A stretch of 64,000 nucleotides of DNA from Rhodobacteraceae bacterium HTCC2150 (GTDB lineage: Bacteria; Pseudomonadota; Alphaproteobacteria; Rhodobacterales; Rhodobacteraceae). The position numbers and the translations under genes are program-made. The notes below the pieces were generated by a model. That model searched no databases. It saw only the letters and a program-made list of their open reading frames with translations, and was not told where the DNA came from. The stretch's first letter is position 1. Every line of letters begins with the position of its first letter. The stretch spans positions 310,001 through 374,000 of the forward strand of contig AAXZ01000002.1 in the NCBI GenBank assembly GCA_000169395.1. Direction: 5' to 3'. This document shows positions 46,778 to 55,243 of this stretch, one piece after another.

Positions 46778-48235
46778 CTATTGAACGCTTAGCGCCACAA
46801 AACGGGGTTGCCCCGCACGACGCACGAGCAACAATAGCGACTTGCGCCCTGCTTCAATTGCGATTTCGACTTGTTTGGTCAAATCAGCGGCAGACACGAC
46901 TTTTTTCTGGCCAGCCTCTGCAATCAAATCACCAGCGCGCAATCCTTTTTCATAGGCTTCGCTCTGCTCATCTAAATCACGAACCACTAGACCAGTTGCC
47001 TTTTCACCAAGGTCGAGTTCTGCGCGCAATTCGTCGGTCAAAGGGGCCAGTTTTATACCCAGCACCTCTTGATCAGCAGGTGGCGTTTCTGTGGCGGGTG
47101 CCGAGGCTGGTACTACTGATTCCGCTTCTTCACGACGACCAAGGGTAATCGCAAGCGTCACTTCAGCACCTTCGCGAACAACCAAAACATCAACGGCCTT
47201 ACCAACTTGGGTATTACCAACAATGCGCACCAATTCGCGTGTATCAACGATATCCGCACCGTCAAAAGTAAGAATAACATCACCAGCAAGTACGCCTGCG
47301 TCCTTGGCAGGGCCATCTGGAACATCAGTAATTAGCGCACCCTCAGCCTTGGCCAAACCAAGTGCCTCGGCAACATCGGCGGTAACATCCTGAATGCGGA
47401 CACCCAACCAGCCACGACGCGTTTCACCGAATTCCAACAATTGATCGACAACGTTTGTCACAACGGATGATGACATTGAAAAGCCAATGCCGATTGAACC
47501 ACCAGAAGGTGATAGGATTGCTGTGTTAACACCGATCACGTCACCGTCCATGTTAAACAGCGGGCCACCAGAGTTACCTTTGTTGATCGCAGCATCCGTT
47601 TGGATGAAATCATCATAAGTGCCAGAAAGCGAACGGTTACGTGCCGATATAATCCCGGCAGAAACGGAAAATCCCTGGCCCAACGGGTTACCAACGGCCA
47701 TCACCCAATCACCGACGCGTGCAACGTCGCTGTTGCCAAATTCAACGAATTCCAATGGAACGTCGCTTTCGACTTTTAGCAAGGCAATGTCAGTTTTTGG
47801 ATCGGTGCCAACCAGTTTGGCCTCAAGTTCTAGCCCGCTGAAAAATTCAATCATGATTTCGTCAGCTTTGTCGATGACGTGATTATTAGTCACGATATAA
47901 CCGTCTGCTGAAATCACAAAACCCGACCCCAAGGCCGCACTACGGCGCGGGCGTTGACCGTCGCGTTGACGTTCAGTGAAATCGCGGAAAAAATCTTCTA
48001 ATGGGGAACCTTCGGGAACAATTGGCCGTAAATCAGCAGCCCCAGCGACCGTGGTCGAGGTCGTTATGTTCACGACTGAATTTGAGACATCTTCAGCCAA
48101 ATCGGCGAAAGAATCTGGCCGCGCATTCGCGGAAATGGCTTGTGCCATAAGAAAGGCCACCCCAAGTACCAGCGCAACAAAGCTGCGTTTGGCCGTCGTG
48201 GTGTCTAGTGATTGCGGTAATGTGATAGGTTTCAA
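46778..48235 (-). CDS. degP: Periplasmic serine endoprotease DegP/Do family
   Basis: Periplasmic chaperone-protease for misfolded envelope proteins. Seen: 485 aa. N-terminal signal region (SFVALVLGVAFLMAQAISANA). Trypsin-like domain with the intact triad: His in VTNNHVIDKA, Asp in KTDIALLKV and Ser in INKGNSGGPLF. Two PDZ domains follow (RRGWLGVRIQDVTADVAEAL, then VLGIKLAPLTDELRAELDL). Start: TTG 48235 lies 7 nt after GGAGG; an in-frame ATG 69 nt earlier adds residues but has no comparable ribosome site. Adjacent to hflKC, another envelope quality-control locus. Confidence 0.93.
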   Translation of the reverse strand: MKPITLPQSLDTTTAKRSFVALVLGVAFLMAQAISANARPDSFADLAEDVSNSVVNITTSTTVAGAADLRPIVPEGSPLEDFFRDFTERQRDGQRPRRSAALGSGFVISADGYIVTNNHVIDKADEIMIEFFSGLELEAKLVGTDPKTDIALLKVESDVPLEFVEFGNSDVARVGDWVMAVGNPLGQGFSVSAGIISARNRSLSGTYDDFIQTDAAINKGNSGGPLFNMDGDVIGVNTAILSPSGGSIGIGFSMSSSVVTNVVDQLLEFGETRRGWLGVRIQDVTADVAEALGLAKAEGALITDVPDGPAKDAGVLAGDVILTFDGADIVDTRELVRIVGNTQVGKAVDVLVVREGAEVTLAITLGRREEAESVVPASAPATETPPADQEVLGIKLAPLTDELRAELDLGEKATGLVVRDLDEQSEAYEKGLRAGDLIAEAGQKKVVSAADLTKQVEIAIEAGRKSLLLLVRRAGQPRFVALSVQ

Positions 48236-48392
48236 ACCTAATCCTCCGTATTTGATAGGCCGAATAGGCACGGCCAAAATCCCCAACACGTTCAATATTT
48301 GCATTTAGCACGAAGAATTCAACTCAACTTGCATCGCAGTGTGTCACGAAATGGTGAATATTTGGCAATTTGGCAAAAATTTTCTTAAATTT

Positions 48393-48578
48393 TTACAAGA
48401 CCACCCAAACAATCCCAACCCCAAGCGCCACAGCAATCAAGCCAAAGGTGCGGCGTTGATCAACTGTTATCTTGGACATGGCTGCAATCAGGTCCTCTAA
48501 ACGCGAAGGGGCCAGTGCGAACACCAGCCCCTCGAATACCAATACCAACCCGAAGGCTGCGATCAGAATATCACTCAC
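48393..48578 (-). CDS. DUF2065 membrane protein
   Basis: 61 aa with two hydrophobic segments (ILIAAFGLVLVFEGLVFALA and FGLIAVALGVGIVWVVL) around a conserved Gln-Arg turn (DQRRTFG). This is the YjeT/DUF2065 family, often encoded next to hflC in Proteobacteria; function unknown. Its ATG overlaps the end of hflC by 8 nt, so the two are coupled. A likely small HflKC accessory protein. Confidence 0.88.
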   Translation of the reverse strand: MSDILIAAFGLVLVFEGLVFALAPSRLEDLIAAMSKITVDQRRTFGLIAVALGVGIVWVVL

Positions 48579-49443
48579 CCAGACGATCCGTTTTTAGATA
48601 GTCAAAGAATTCGCTATCAGGTGACAACACAAGTGTCGTGTTGCTGCCCTGCAAAGATGCTTCATAAGCGTTCAACGAACGATAAAAGGCGAAGAATTCA
48701 GGGTCTTTACCAAAGGCTTCGGCGAAGATTGCGTTTCGGTTTGCATCAGCTTCACCGCGAATAATGTCGGCTTCTTTCTGTGCAATAGAAACGGTTTCAA
48801 CCACCGTACGATCGGCCAAAGCGCGAACACGCTGAGCGGCCTCTTTACCACGCGCAATCTCATCAGCCGCTTCGCGTTCACGTTCAGCACGCATACGCGC
48901 AAACGTTGCTGACAAGTTTTGTTCTGGCAAATCAGCACGTTTGATACGCACGTCCACGATTTCAACACCTAATGACAATGCTTGAACCCGTGCTTTGTCA
49001 CGAATTTGGTTCATCAAGGCAACACGATCCGCAGACAACACTGTACCTGAATCTACGCTACCAAGCACGGCACGCATTTCAGCATTAATGATCCGTTGCA
49101 AACGGCTGGTGGCACCATCAATACCACTGGCACCAACAGCACGACGGAATTTGACCACGTCTTGGATACGCCAACGCGCGAACGCATCAACAACCAAACG
49201 ACGATCATCCGCAGGTGTCACCTCAAGTGACTGTGTTTCCAGCGCCAAGATACGTTTGTCGTATTTCACGACTTCTTGGATAAGCGGTATTTTAAACGCC
49301 AAACCTGGATCTTCTTTAACGGTGACAACTTCACCAAATTGCAAAACAAGCGCACGCTCACGTTCATCAACGGTGAACACCGCTGAAATAACGACCAACG
49401 CTGCAACAACGACAACGGGCAATAAAAATGCAGAACGGTTCAT
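48571..49443 (-). CDS. hflC: HflC, SPFH/Band 7 membrane protein
   Basis: Membrane protein of 290 aa that forms a cage with HflK around FtsH and modulates degradation of membrane proteins. Seen: one N-terminal helix (SAFLLPVVVVAALVVISAVF), the Band 7 domain (YDKRILALETQSLEVTPADDRRLVVDAFARWRI) and a long charged helical C-terminus (ARGKEAAQRVRALADRTVVE). Overlaps hflK by 1 nt and DUF2065 by 8 nt on the same strand. Confidence 0.95.
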   Translation of the reverse strand: MNRSAFLLPVVVVAALVVISAVFTVDERERALVLQFGEVVTVKEDPGLAFKIPLIQEVVKYDKRILALETQSLEVTPADDRRLVVDAFARWRIQDVVKFRRAVGASGIDGATSRLQRIINAEMRAVLGSVDSGTVLSADRVALMNQIRDKARVQALSLGVEIVDVRIKRADLPEQNLSATFARMRAEREREAADEIARGKEAAQRVRALADRTVVETVSIAQKEADIIRGEADANRNAIFAEAFGKDPEFFAFYRSLNAYEASLQGSNTTLVLSPDSEFFDYLKTDRLGE

Positions 49444-50588
49444 TAGTTTGACCCCTTGTTTGATTTGTTCAACTCGTTAAGCGGCAAGTAAGGCACAACG
49501 CCTTGTCCGCCACGAGCGGCTTCATCAAGGATGACTTTGTCGACACCACCAAGAACACGTTCCATTGTTTCAAGATACAAACGTTTGCGTGTCACTTCTT
49601 CGGCTTTCACGTATTCGCCATAAACCGCCAAGAAACGGCTGGCTTCACCTTCAGCTTGGTTGACTGTTTGAGCGCGATACCCTTCGGCACGTTCTAACAC
49701 CTCAGCAGCGGTACCACGGGCGGCCGCAACGCGTTCGTTTGCATAGGCATCCGCTTGTTTTTCAAGCGTGTCACGGGTTTGCTCCGCTGCCTGAACTTCG
49801 CGGAAGCTGTCAATTACTTCACGTGGCGGATCGGCTTTGTCAAAGTTGACGCGAACGATTTGAACACCACTTTCGTAAGAATCCATCGTCGCTTGGATCA
49901 ATTCCTGAAGTTCCTGTGCAATTGCACCACGATCTCTGTTCAAGATCGGTGCTAGATTTGATCGGGCAATAATTTCACGCATCGCAGATTCAGAAACCGC
50001 ACTGATTGTGGCTTGGGGTTCTGCAAGATTGAAAAGATAGCTACGAAGATCAGAGATATTCCAAACAACTTGGAAATCGATGTCCACGATGTTTTCGTCA
50101 CCAGTTAGCATGAGGCCTTCGTCAGAACGATTGCCACGACCAACACCAATATCAACGGTGTTTTCGCGCGTTACTGATTCAATTTCGGCTTTCACAACGG
50201 GCCAAGGGGCAAAGTTCAAACCCTCTTCGCCTGTTTGCACATATTTACCAAACAGCAATTCAACAGATTGTTCCGAAGTATCAACGCGATAAAAACTTGC
50301 CGCGGTCCAGGCAACCAGCACACCAACGATAGCAATGCCGGCGATGGCGCGACCAGACAAACCAGGCCCACCTGCCCCATTGCCAGAACCATTGGTGCGA
50401 TTACCGCCACCTTTACCGCCCATCAGAACGCGCAATTGTTCTTGGCCTTTTTTTACAATGTCTTCGATTTCGGGAATTTGGGGCTTATCGGGGCGATTGC
50501 CGCCACCGTTATTGCCACCACCGTTACCATTATTGTTGCCGCCGCTATTGCCGCCGCCGCCCCATGGTCCGCCAGTATTTCCAGCCAT
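49443..50588 (-). CDS. hflK: HflK, SPFH/Band 7 membrane protein with Gly/Asn-rich N-terminus
   Basis: Partner of HflC in the FtsH-regulating membrane complex. Seen: 381 aa. Residues 1-30 are almost purely Gly and Asn, followed by a Pro/Gly-rich linker and the membrane helix near 80-98 (IAGIAIVGVLVAWTAASFY). The Band 7 domain follows (SVELLFGKYVQTGEEGLNF, VDIDFQVVWNISDLRSYLF), then the helical C-terminal region. A glycine-rich cytoplasmic N-terminus is a family habit; here it is long. First gene of hflK-hflC-DUF2065. Confidence 0.95.
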   Translation of the reverse strand: MAGNTGGPWGGGGNSGGNNNGNGGGNNGGGNRPDKPQIPEIEDIVKKGQEQLRVLMGGKGGGNRTNGSGNGAGGPGLSGRAIAGIAIVGVLVAWTAASFYRVDTSEQSVELLFGKYVQTGEEGLNFAPWPVVKAEIESVTRENTVDIGVGRGNRSDEGLMLTGDENIVDIDFQVVWNISDLRSYLFNLAEPQATISAVSESAMREIIARSNLAPILNRDRGAIAQELQELIQATMDSYESGVQIVRVNFDKADPPREVIDSFREVQAAEQTRDTLEKQADAYANERVAAARGTAAEVLERAEGYRAQTVNQAEGEASRFLAVYGEYVKAEEVTRKRLYLETMERVLGGVDKVILDEAARGGQGVVPYLPLNELNKSNKGSN

Positions 50589-50630
50589 TATTGGGTTACC
50601 TTTTGTTAGATTTCGTCACTAATTAGTTAA

Positions 50631-50650
50631 TTGGCCCTTCTATAGGCCAA
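50631..50650 (-). terminator. Hairpin following gor
   Basis: TTGGCC and GGCCAA form a 6-bp stem with an 8-nt loop, immediately past the gor stop on the minus strand. The following sequence is AT-rich but has no clean U-run. A weak terminator separating gor from hflK is possible; the AT palindrome ACTAATTAGT at 50618-50627 lies beside it. Confidence 0.4.
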
Positions 50651-50652
50651 AT

Positions 50653-52011
50653 TCAAGTCGTACGCACGGGTGTTTTCATTGTGACCAATTCCTCGGCCAT
50701 TGTGGGATGAACAGCGCAAGTTGCATCAAACTGTGCTTTTGTTGCACCCATCTTTACGGCAATGCCAGCCAATTGGATCATCTCACCGGCTTGGTCAGCC
50801 ACGATATGACAACCAAGAACGCGTTGAGTGGCCTTTGAAACAACCAGTTTCATCAAAACCTTGCTATCACGCCCAGCAAACGAAGATTGCATTGGCTTGA
50901 ACGCCGCTGAATAAACTTCAATCGCCTCACTTGCGGCAGCTTCTTCTTCGCTCATGCCCACGGTGCCAAGCTCTGGTTGTGTAAACACAGCAGAAGGAAC
51001 TTGATCATGATCAAACGACGTTGGACGGCCATGGAAGATCGTCTCAACAAATGCCGCACCTTCGCGAATGGCAACAGGCGTCAGATTGATACGGTTCGTA
51101 ACATCACCCACAGCAAAAATGGAAGGCACTTTTGTTTGGCTGAATTTATCAACCGGAATTGCGCCACCACGACCCAATTCAAGGCCCAGCGCCTCTAGCC
51201 CTAATCCATTGGTGTTGGGTGTACGACCCGTCGCAAACATCACTTGATCATACGTTTCAGTACCACCTTGCGTGTCAGTGACAAGAATTCCGCCATCTGT
51301 TTGTTCAAGACTGGCCGCATTGTCATCAAGCCGCAGTTTGATACCCTGCTTTACCATTTCATCAGAAATCATCGAGGTTGCTTCTAAATCAAAGCCGCGC
51401 AAGATTTGCTCGCCACGATAAAATTGCGTCACTTTCACGCCAAGCCCATTTAAAATACAGGCAAATTCACAAGCAATGAAACCACCGCCAACAATCAGCA
51501 CGGATTTTGGAAGTTCTTTAAGATTGAAAATCTCATTTGACGTGATCGCCAAATCGGCCCCCGGCACATCAGGTTTAACAGGATAACCGCCCGTGGCGAT
51601 CAAGATGTGTTTTGCCGTTACCGTTTTGCCCGACGCCAGTTTAATGGTGTGAGCGTCATCAATTGTAGCGCGTTCGTTGAACACCTCGACCCCTGCACGA
51701 GCCAATGTATTTCGATAAGCATTTTCCAAACGGTCAAGCTCAAGATCCAATTTGCCCTTGAACGTTGGCCAGTTGAAGTCACCAATGTTGATGTCCCAGC
51801 CGTATGCAGCGGCATCAACAGTCATTTCTCTATAGGATGATGCAAAAACCATCAGCTTTTTGGGCACGCAACCACGGATAACACAGGTGCCGCCCATCCG
51901 GAATTCTTCTGCTAAAGCAACTTTCGCGCCCGCTTCAGATGAAGCCAAACGCGCGGCGCGCACGCCACCAGAGCCCCCGCCAATTACAAAGAGGTCATAG
52001 TCAAACGCCAT
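50653..52011 (-). CDS. gor: Glutathione-disulfide reductase
   Basis: FAD/NADPH enzyme restoring reduced glutathione. Seen: 452 aa. FAD loop FVIGGGSGGVRAARLA (residues 8-23), the redox-active disulfide in GGTCVIRGCVPKKLMV, the NADPH motif IVGGGFIACEFACILNG near 175, FATGRTPNTNGLGL, the second FAD motif IFAVGDVTN, and the catalytic C-terminal HPTMAEELVTM, with the His that acts as acid/base. The VIRGCVPKK form of the redox site is that of glutathione reductases. rpiA lies 26 nt upstream on the same strand. Confidence 0.95.
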   Translation of the reverse strand: MAFDYDLFVIGGGSGGVRAARLASSEAGAKVALAEEFRMGGTCVIRGCVPKKLMVFASSYREMTVDAAAYGWDINIGDFNWPTFKGKLDLELDRLENAYRNTLARAGVEVFNERATIDDAHTIKLASGKTVTAKHILIATGGYPVKPDVPGADLAITSNEIFNLKELPKSVLIVGGGFIACEFACILNGLGVKVTQFYRGEQILRGFDLEATSMISDEMVKQGIKLRLDDNAASLEQTDGGILVTDTQGGTETYDQVMFATGRTPNTNGLGLEALGLELGRGGAIPVDKFSQTKVPSIFAVGDVTNRINLTPVAIREGAAFVETIFHGRPTSFDHDQVPSAVFTQPELGTVGMSEEEAAASEAIEVYSAAFKPMQSSFAGRDSKVLMKLVVSKATQRVLGCHIVADQAGEMIQLAGIAVKMGATKAQFDATCAVHPTMAEELVTMKTPVRTT

Positions 52012-52037
52012 AAAGATATTCCTTTTGTGGATCAGGC

Positions 52038-52826
52038 TTAATCAAGATCGTCCTGAAACAAGTTCTTGTTAACTTCTTGCCCCATGGTTTCTTCTTCCAT
52101 GGTGCCATTGTTGATATCGTAAACCTCGACCTTGCTGTTGCCATGGCCAACGATCACAACGTCACAGATATCAATGAACAATCCATTTTCAACCACCCCA
52201 GGAATTTGGTTCAAAACCAAAGCCAACTGTCGGGCGTTGCCAATACGACGAAGGTTGAGATCAAGAATGAAATTTCCTTCGTCCGTCAAAAACGGTTTAT
52301 CGCGGTTCATGCGCAGGCTGCTGTCTCGGCCCATCACATCAAGGCTGATCAGCGCTTCTTCAACCAACGTCTTACTGGCCTGCCAACCAAAAGGAATGAC
52401 CTCAATCGGCAAGGGGAAAGCGCCAAGCGTATCTACGCGTTTGCTGGCGTCAGCGATCACAATCATCTGATCAGAAGCAGTCGCAACAATCTTTTCTTGC
52501 AACAAGGCCCCGCCGCCACCTTTAATCAGGTTCAACTCGCCATCAAATTCATCGGCACCGTCAATGGTGAGATCCAACCACTTAGCCTCATCCAATGTCA
52601 CAACAGGAATATTTTCGGCGCGCGCTAATTCGGCCGTTCTTGTAGATGTTGGAACACCCATGACCTTTAGGCCTTCGTCGCGGACCATTTCGCCTAATAC
52701 CTTGACCAACCAAGCGGCAGTTGAGCCAGTTCCAAGACCAATACGCATACCGTCTTGAACATACTCTACAGCCCTTTGGGCAGCGGCAAGTTTAGCGGCA
52801 TCAACGGGGGAAAGTGCTTTGTTCAT
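52038..52826 (-). CDS. rpiA: Ribose-5-phosphate isomerase A
   Basis: Interconverts ribose 5-phosphate and ribulose 5-phosphate. Seen: 262 aa from ATG 52826 (MNKALSPVDAAKLAAAQRA). Substrate loops are RIGLGTGSTAAWLVK, TIDGADEFDGELNLIKGGGGALLQEKIV and SKRVDTLG. The acidic C-terminus (NNGTMEEETMGQEVNKNLFQ) extends past the usual end. The frame is open 26 codons further upstream without a ribosome site. Same strand as gor; supplies ribose for the purine and pyrimidine genes. Confidence 0.95.
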   Translation of the reverse strand: MNKALSPVDAAKLAAAQRAVEYVQDGMRIGLGTGSTAAWLVKVLGEMVRDEGLKVMGVPTSTRTAELARAENIPVVTLDEAKWLDLTIDGADEFDGELNLIKGGGGALLQEKIVATASDQMIVIADASKRVDTLGAFPLPIEVIPFGWQASKTLVEEALISLDVMGRDSSLRMNRDKPFLTDEGNFILDLNLRRIGNARQLALVLNQIPGVVENGLFIDICDVVIVGHGNSKVEVYDINNGTMEEETMGQEVNKNLFQDDLD

Positions 52827-53048
52827 CAACGACTCCGAATTTTCGACGACTATAGGAAATATTTTCACCCGATTATAGGGCCGATTGTGCAAACTTTGCA
52901 CCAAATCACCACAAAGTTAACAACCAACGCCGCCGCAAATTACACAATGTCGTAAAGCACAAAGAAACGGACGATTATTGGGGCCATCTCAAATCCGGTT
53001 TTAAAGTAAGCAGTCGTAACAAGACCGCAAGCGAGTAAAGGCGAATCC

Positions 53049-54422
53049 ATGTTTCTAAGTGTTTTTGATGTATTCAAAATCGGCGTTGGCCCTTCCAGCT
53101 CTCATACCATGGGTCCCATGGTTGCAGGCGGTGCTTTTATCCAAGCCATTCGCGATAGCCCATTCAAAGTAGCGGGCCTGCGCGCCTCATTACATGGCTC
53201 ACTTGCCTTTACGGGAAAAGGTCATGCAACGGATCGCGCAACCATTCTGGGTCTCGCTGGTTTTTTGCCAGATTCCTATGTAGCGACCAAAGCTGATGAA
53301 GCGTTGGAAAAAATCGCGAACAGCAAAACAATCGTGCATGATGATCTTGGCGCGCTTTCATTCGATCCTGCTGCCGATTTGATTTTCGATTACGATAATG
53401 ACCTAAAAGGGCATGCCAATGGTATGATGCTGTTTGCCACTGATGATCAGGGCGATGTCGTTATGCAGGAAACATACTATTCTATTGGTGGTGGCTTCGT
53501 ACTAACAGAAGACGAACTTGCCCAAGGTGAAAAGGGACAAGATCAACGCCCTGTGCCCTTCCCTTTTAAATCCGCGACAGAAATGTTGGAAATGTCCAAA
53601 AAATCCGGCAAATCGATCGCACAAATCAAAAAGGCAAATGAATTGTCCCGCATGGGACCGGCGTCCTTGTCGGACGGTATAAACCGGATTTGGGGTGCGA
53701 TGAACGACTGCATTGATCGCGGTCTAGAAGGTGAAGGTATTTTGCCGGGTGGATTGTTCGTGAAACGTCGGGCGAAATCCATTCACGAAAAACTATTGCA
53801 TGAGGCAGGCTTAAACTTGACGCCACCGCATACCATCAATGACTGGATGTCAGTCTATGCAATGGCTGTTAATGAGGAAAACGCAGCAGGCGGCCAAGTT
53901 GTAACTTCACCCACCAATGGCGCCGCAGGTGTTTTGCCTGCAGTCATTAGATATTGGTTGGATCACGTGCCTGGTGCGAACGTTGACCGAGTTGAGGAAT
54001 TTTTGCTTACTGCCGCCGCAATTGGCGGTATCGTAAAGGCCAATGCCTCGATTTCTGGTGCTGAATGCGGATGCCAAGCCGAAGTAGGCAGTGCCGCCGC
54101 AATGGCAGCCGCCGGATTTTGTGCCGTTATGGGTGGCACGCCCGAGCAAATTGAAAACGCCGCCGAAATTGCGCTGGAACACCATCTTGGGATGACCTGC
54201 GATCCCGTAAAGGGTTTGGTGCAGGTTCCGTGCATCGAACGCAACGGACTGGGTGCGATCAAGGCGATATCAGCCGCCTCGCTGGCCCTTCGCGGCGACG
54301 GATCACACATTGTACCGCTTGATGCATGTATAGAGACGATGCGCCAAACTGGTCGCGATATGCACAGCAACTATAAAGAGACTTCTTTGGGTGGCTTGGC
54401 CGTGAACGTTCCTAACTGTTAG
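53049..54422 (+). CDS. sdaA: L-serine ammonia-lyase (iron-sulfur, single chain)
   Basis: Converts L-serine to pyruvate and ammonia. Seen: 457 aa. Start [24 protein letters not shown], the N-terminal beta domain, then the alpha domain with [38 protein letters not shown] and [19 protein letters not shown], whose cysteines ligate the [4Fe-4S] cluster. Both domains in one chain is the type II (Gram-negative) arrangement. It converges with thiN (4-nt overlap). Nothing here encodes a serine transporter. Confidence 0.95.
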   Translation: MFLSVFDVFKIGVGPSSSHTMGPMVAGGAFIQAIRDSPFKVAGLRASLHGSLAFTGKGHATDRATILGLAGFLPDSYVATKADEALEKIANSKTIVHDDLGALSFDPAADLIFDYDNDLKGHANGMMLFATDDQGDVVMQETYYSIGGGFVLTEDELAQGEKGQDQRPVPFPFKSATEMLEMSKKSGKSIAQIKKANELSRMGPASLSDGINRIWGAMNDCIDRGLEGEGILPGGLFVKRRAKSIHEKLLHEAGLNLTPPHTINDWMSVYAMAVNEENAAGGQVVTSPTNGAAGVLPAVIRYWLDHVPGANVDRVEEFLLTAAAIGGIVKANASISGAECGCQAEVGSAAAMAAAGFCAVMGGTPEQIENAAEIALEHHLGMTCDPVKGLVQVPCIERNGLGAIKAISAASLALRGDGSHIVPLDACIETMRQTGRDMHSNYKETSLGGLAVNVPNC

Positions 54423-55081
54423 GTTCGCAACGCCGCAATTACGTTATTCAAAAATTCAGTCGGCAAAATCACGAACATCTTTTGCGTGTCAAAACTTAAC
54501 GAAACATTAGCTTTGTTCGTGCTGTTGGAAACACCAATTTTCGTGTCCGGTCTAAATGCTATTCCATCAATAGGCCAATTCAACCCAACCGAATGCCCTT
54601 TCAACGGTGCAAATGGAAACAGCGAAATCCGTGTGCCAACTGGCAAAGCCAATTCAATCCCGGGTGGTGCCAAAAACACGATATCTTCATCACCAACCAA
54701 AATCACTGGTTGTTCAGGGAAACGAGACAGCACATTAAATGTTGACAAGCTGTGATCAATTCGCCCGCCTAAAAACCCAACAGCCAAAATCACATCGGCC
54801 GAAACACGTTGCAGGCATTTCTCAAAATCGGTCGTTTCTTGCTCATGAACATGGATAACTGCCGACTCAGCTAGCGCCGCGCGTGTTTCTGCGGTTATGC
54901 TGTCCATATCGCCAATCACAGCATCAAGTTTCAGATTGGCGTCGACAGCTACGTTTGCACCGCCGTCTGCAGCAACAAGAATCGTGGCAAGAGAGACGGC
55001 ATCGTTCAGTACCTTGGGATCACCCGTGACGGGGCCCAAAAGTGTCATAATTGTGTTTTCGGCAACAATACGAGGATCCAT
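54419..55081 (-). CDS. thiN: Thiamine diphosphokinase
   Basis: Transfers pyrophosphate from ATP to thiamine. Seen: 220 aa from ATG 55081 (MDPRIVAENTIM); TTG 55117 would add 12 residues, so the start is unsure, and no ribosome site is decisive. The catalytic region has LVAADGGANVAVDANLKLDAVIGDMDSITAETRAAL near residues 38-73, TTDFEKCLQR near 92, and GFLGGRIDHSLSTFNVL near 110, the TPK catalytic-domain signatures. The C-terminal thiamine-binding half (ISLFPFAPLKGHSVGLNW) is present. Convergent with sdaA and not near other thi genes. Confidence 0.88.
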   Translation of the reverse strand: MDPRIVAENTIMTLLGPVTGDPKVLNDAVSLATILVAADGGANVAVDANLKLDAVIGDMDSITAETRAALAESAVIHVHEQETTDFEKCLQRVSADVILAVGFLGGRIDHSLSTFNVLSRFPEQPVILVGDEDIVFLAPPGIELALPVGTRISLFPFAPLKGHSVGLNWPIDGIAFRPDTKIGVSNSTNKANVSLSFDTQKMFVILPTEFLNNVIAALRT

Positions 55082-55243
55082 AGAAGCATTGATGCCAAAT
55101 AGGTGAACAAACGGCAATAATTCCGGGCAATTTAACTAGAATTATTTCGGAAAAACTTGGGGGTAACAGAAAATGTTTGTTAATTTAGTGAGGTTAGTAC
55201 GAGTGTTCGCGTTTCGGCGCAGTTTAGTAAGTGAGTAATTAAA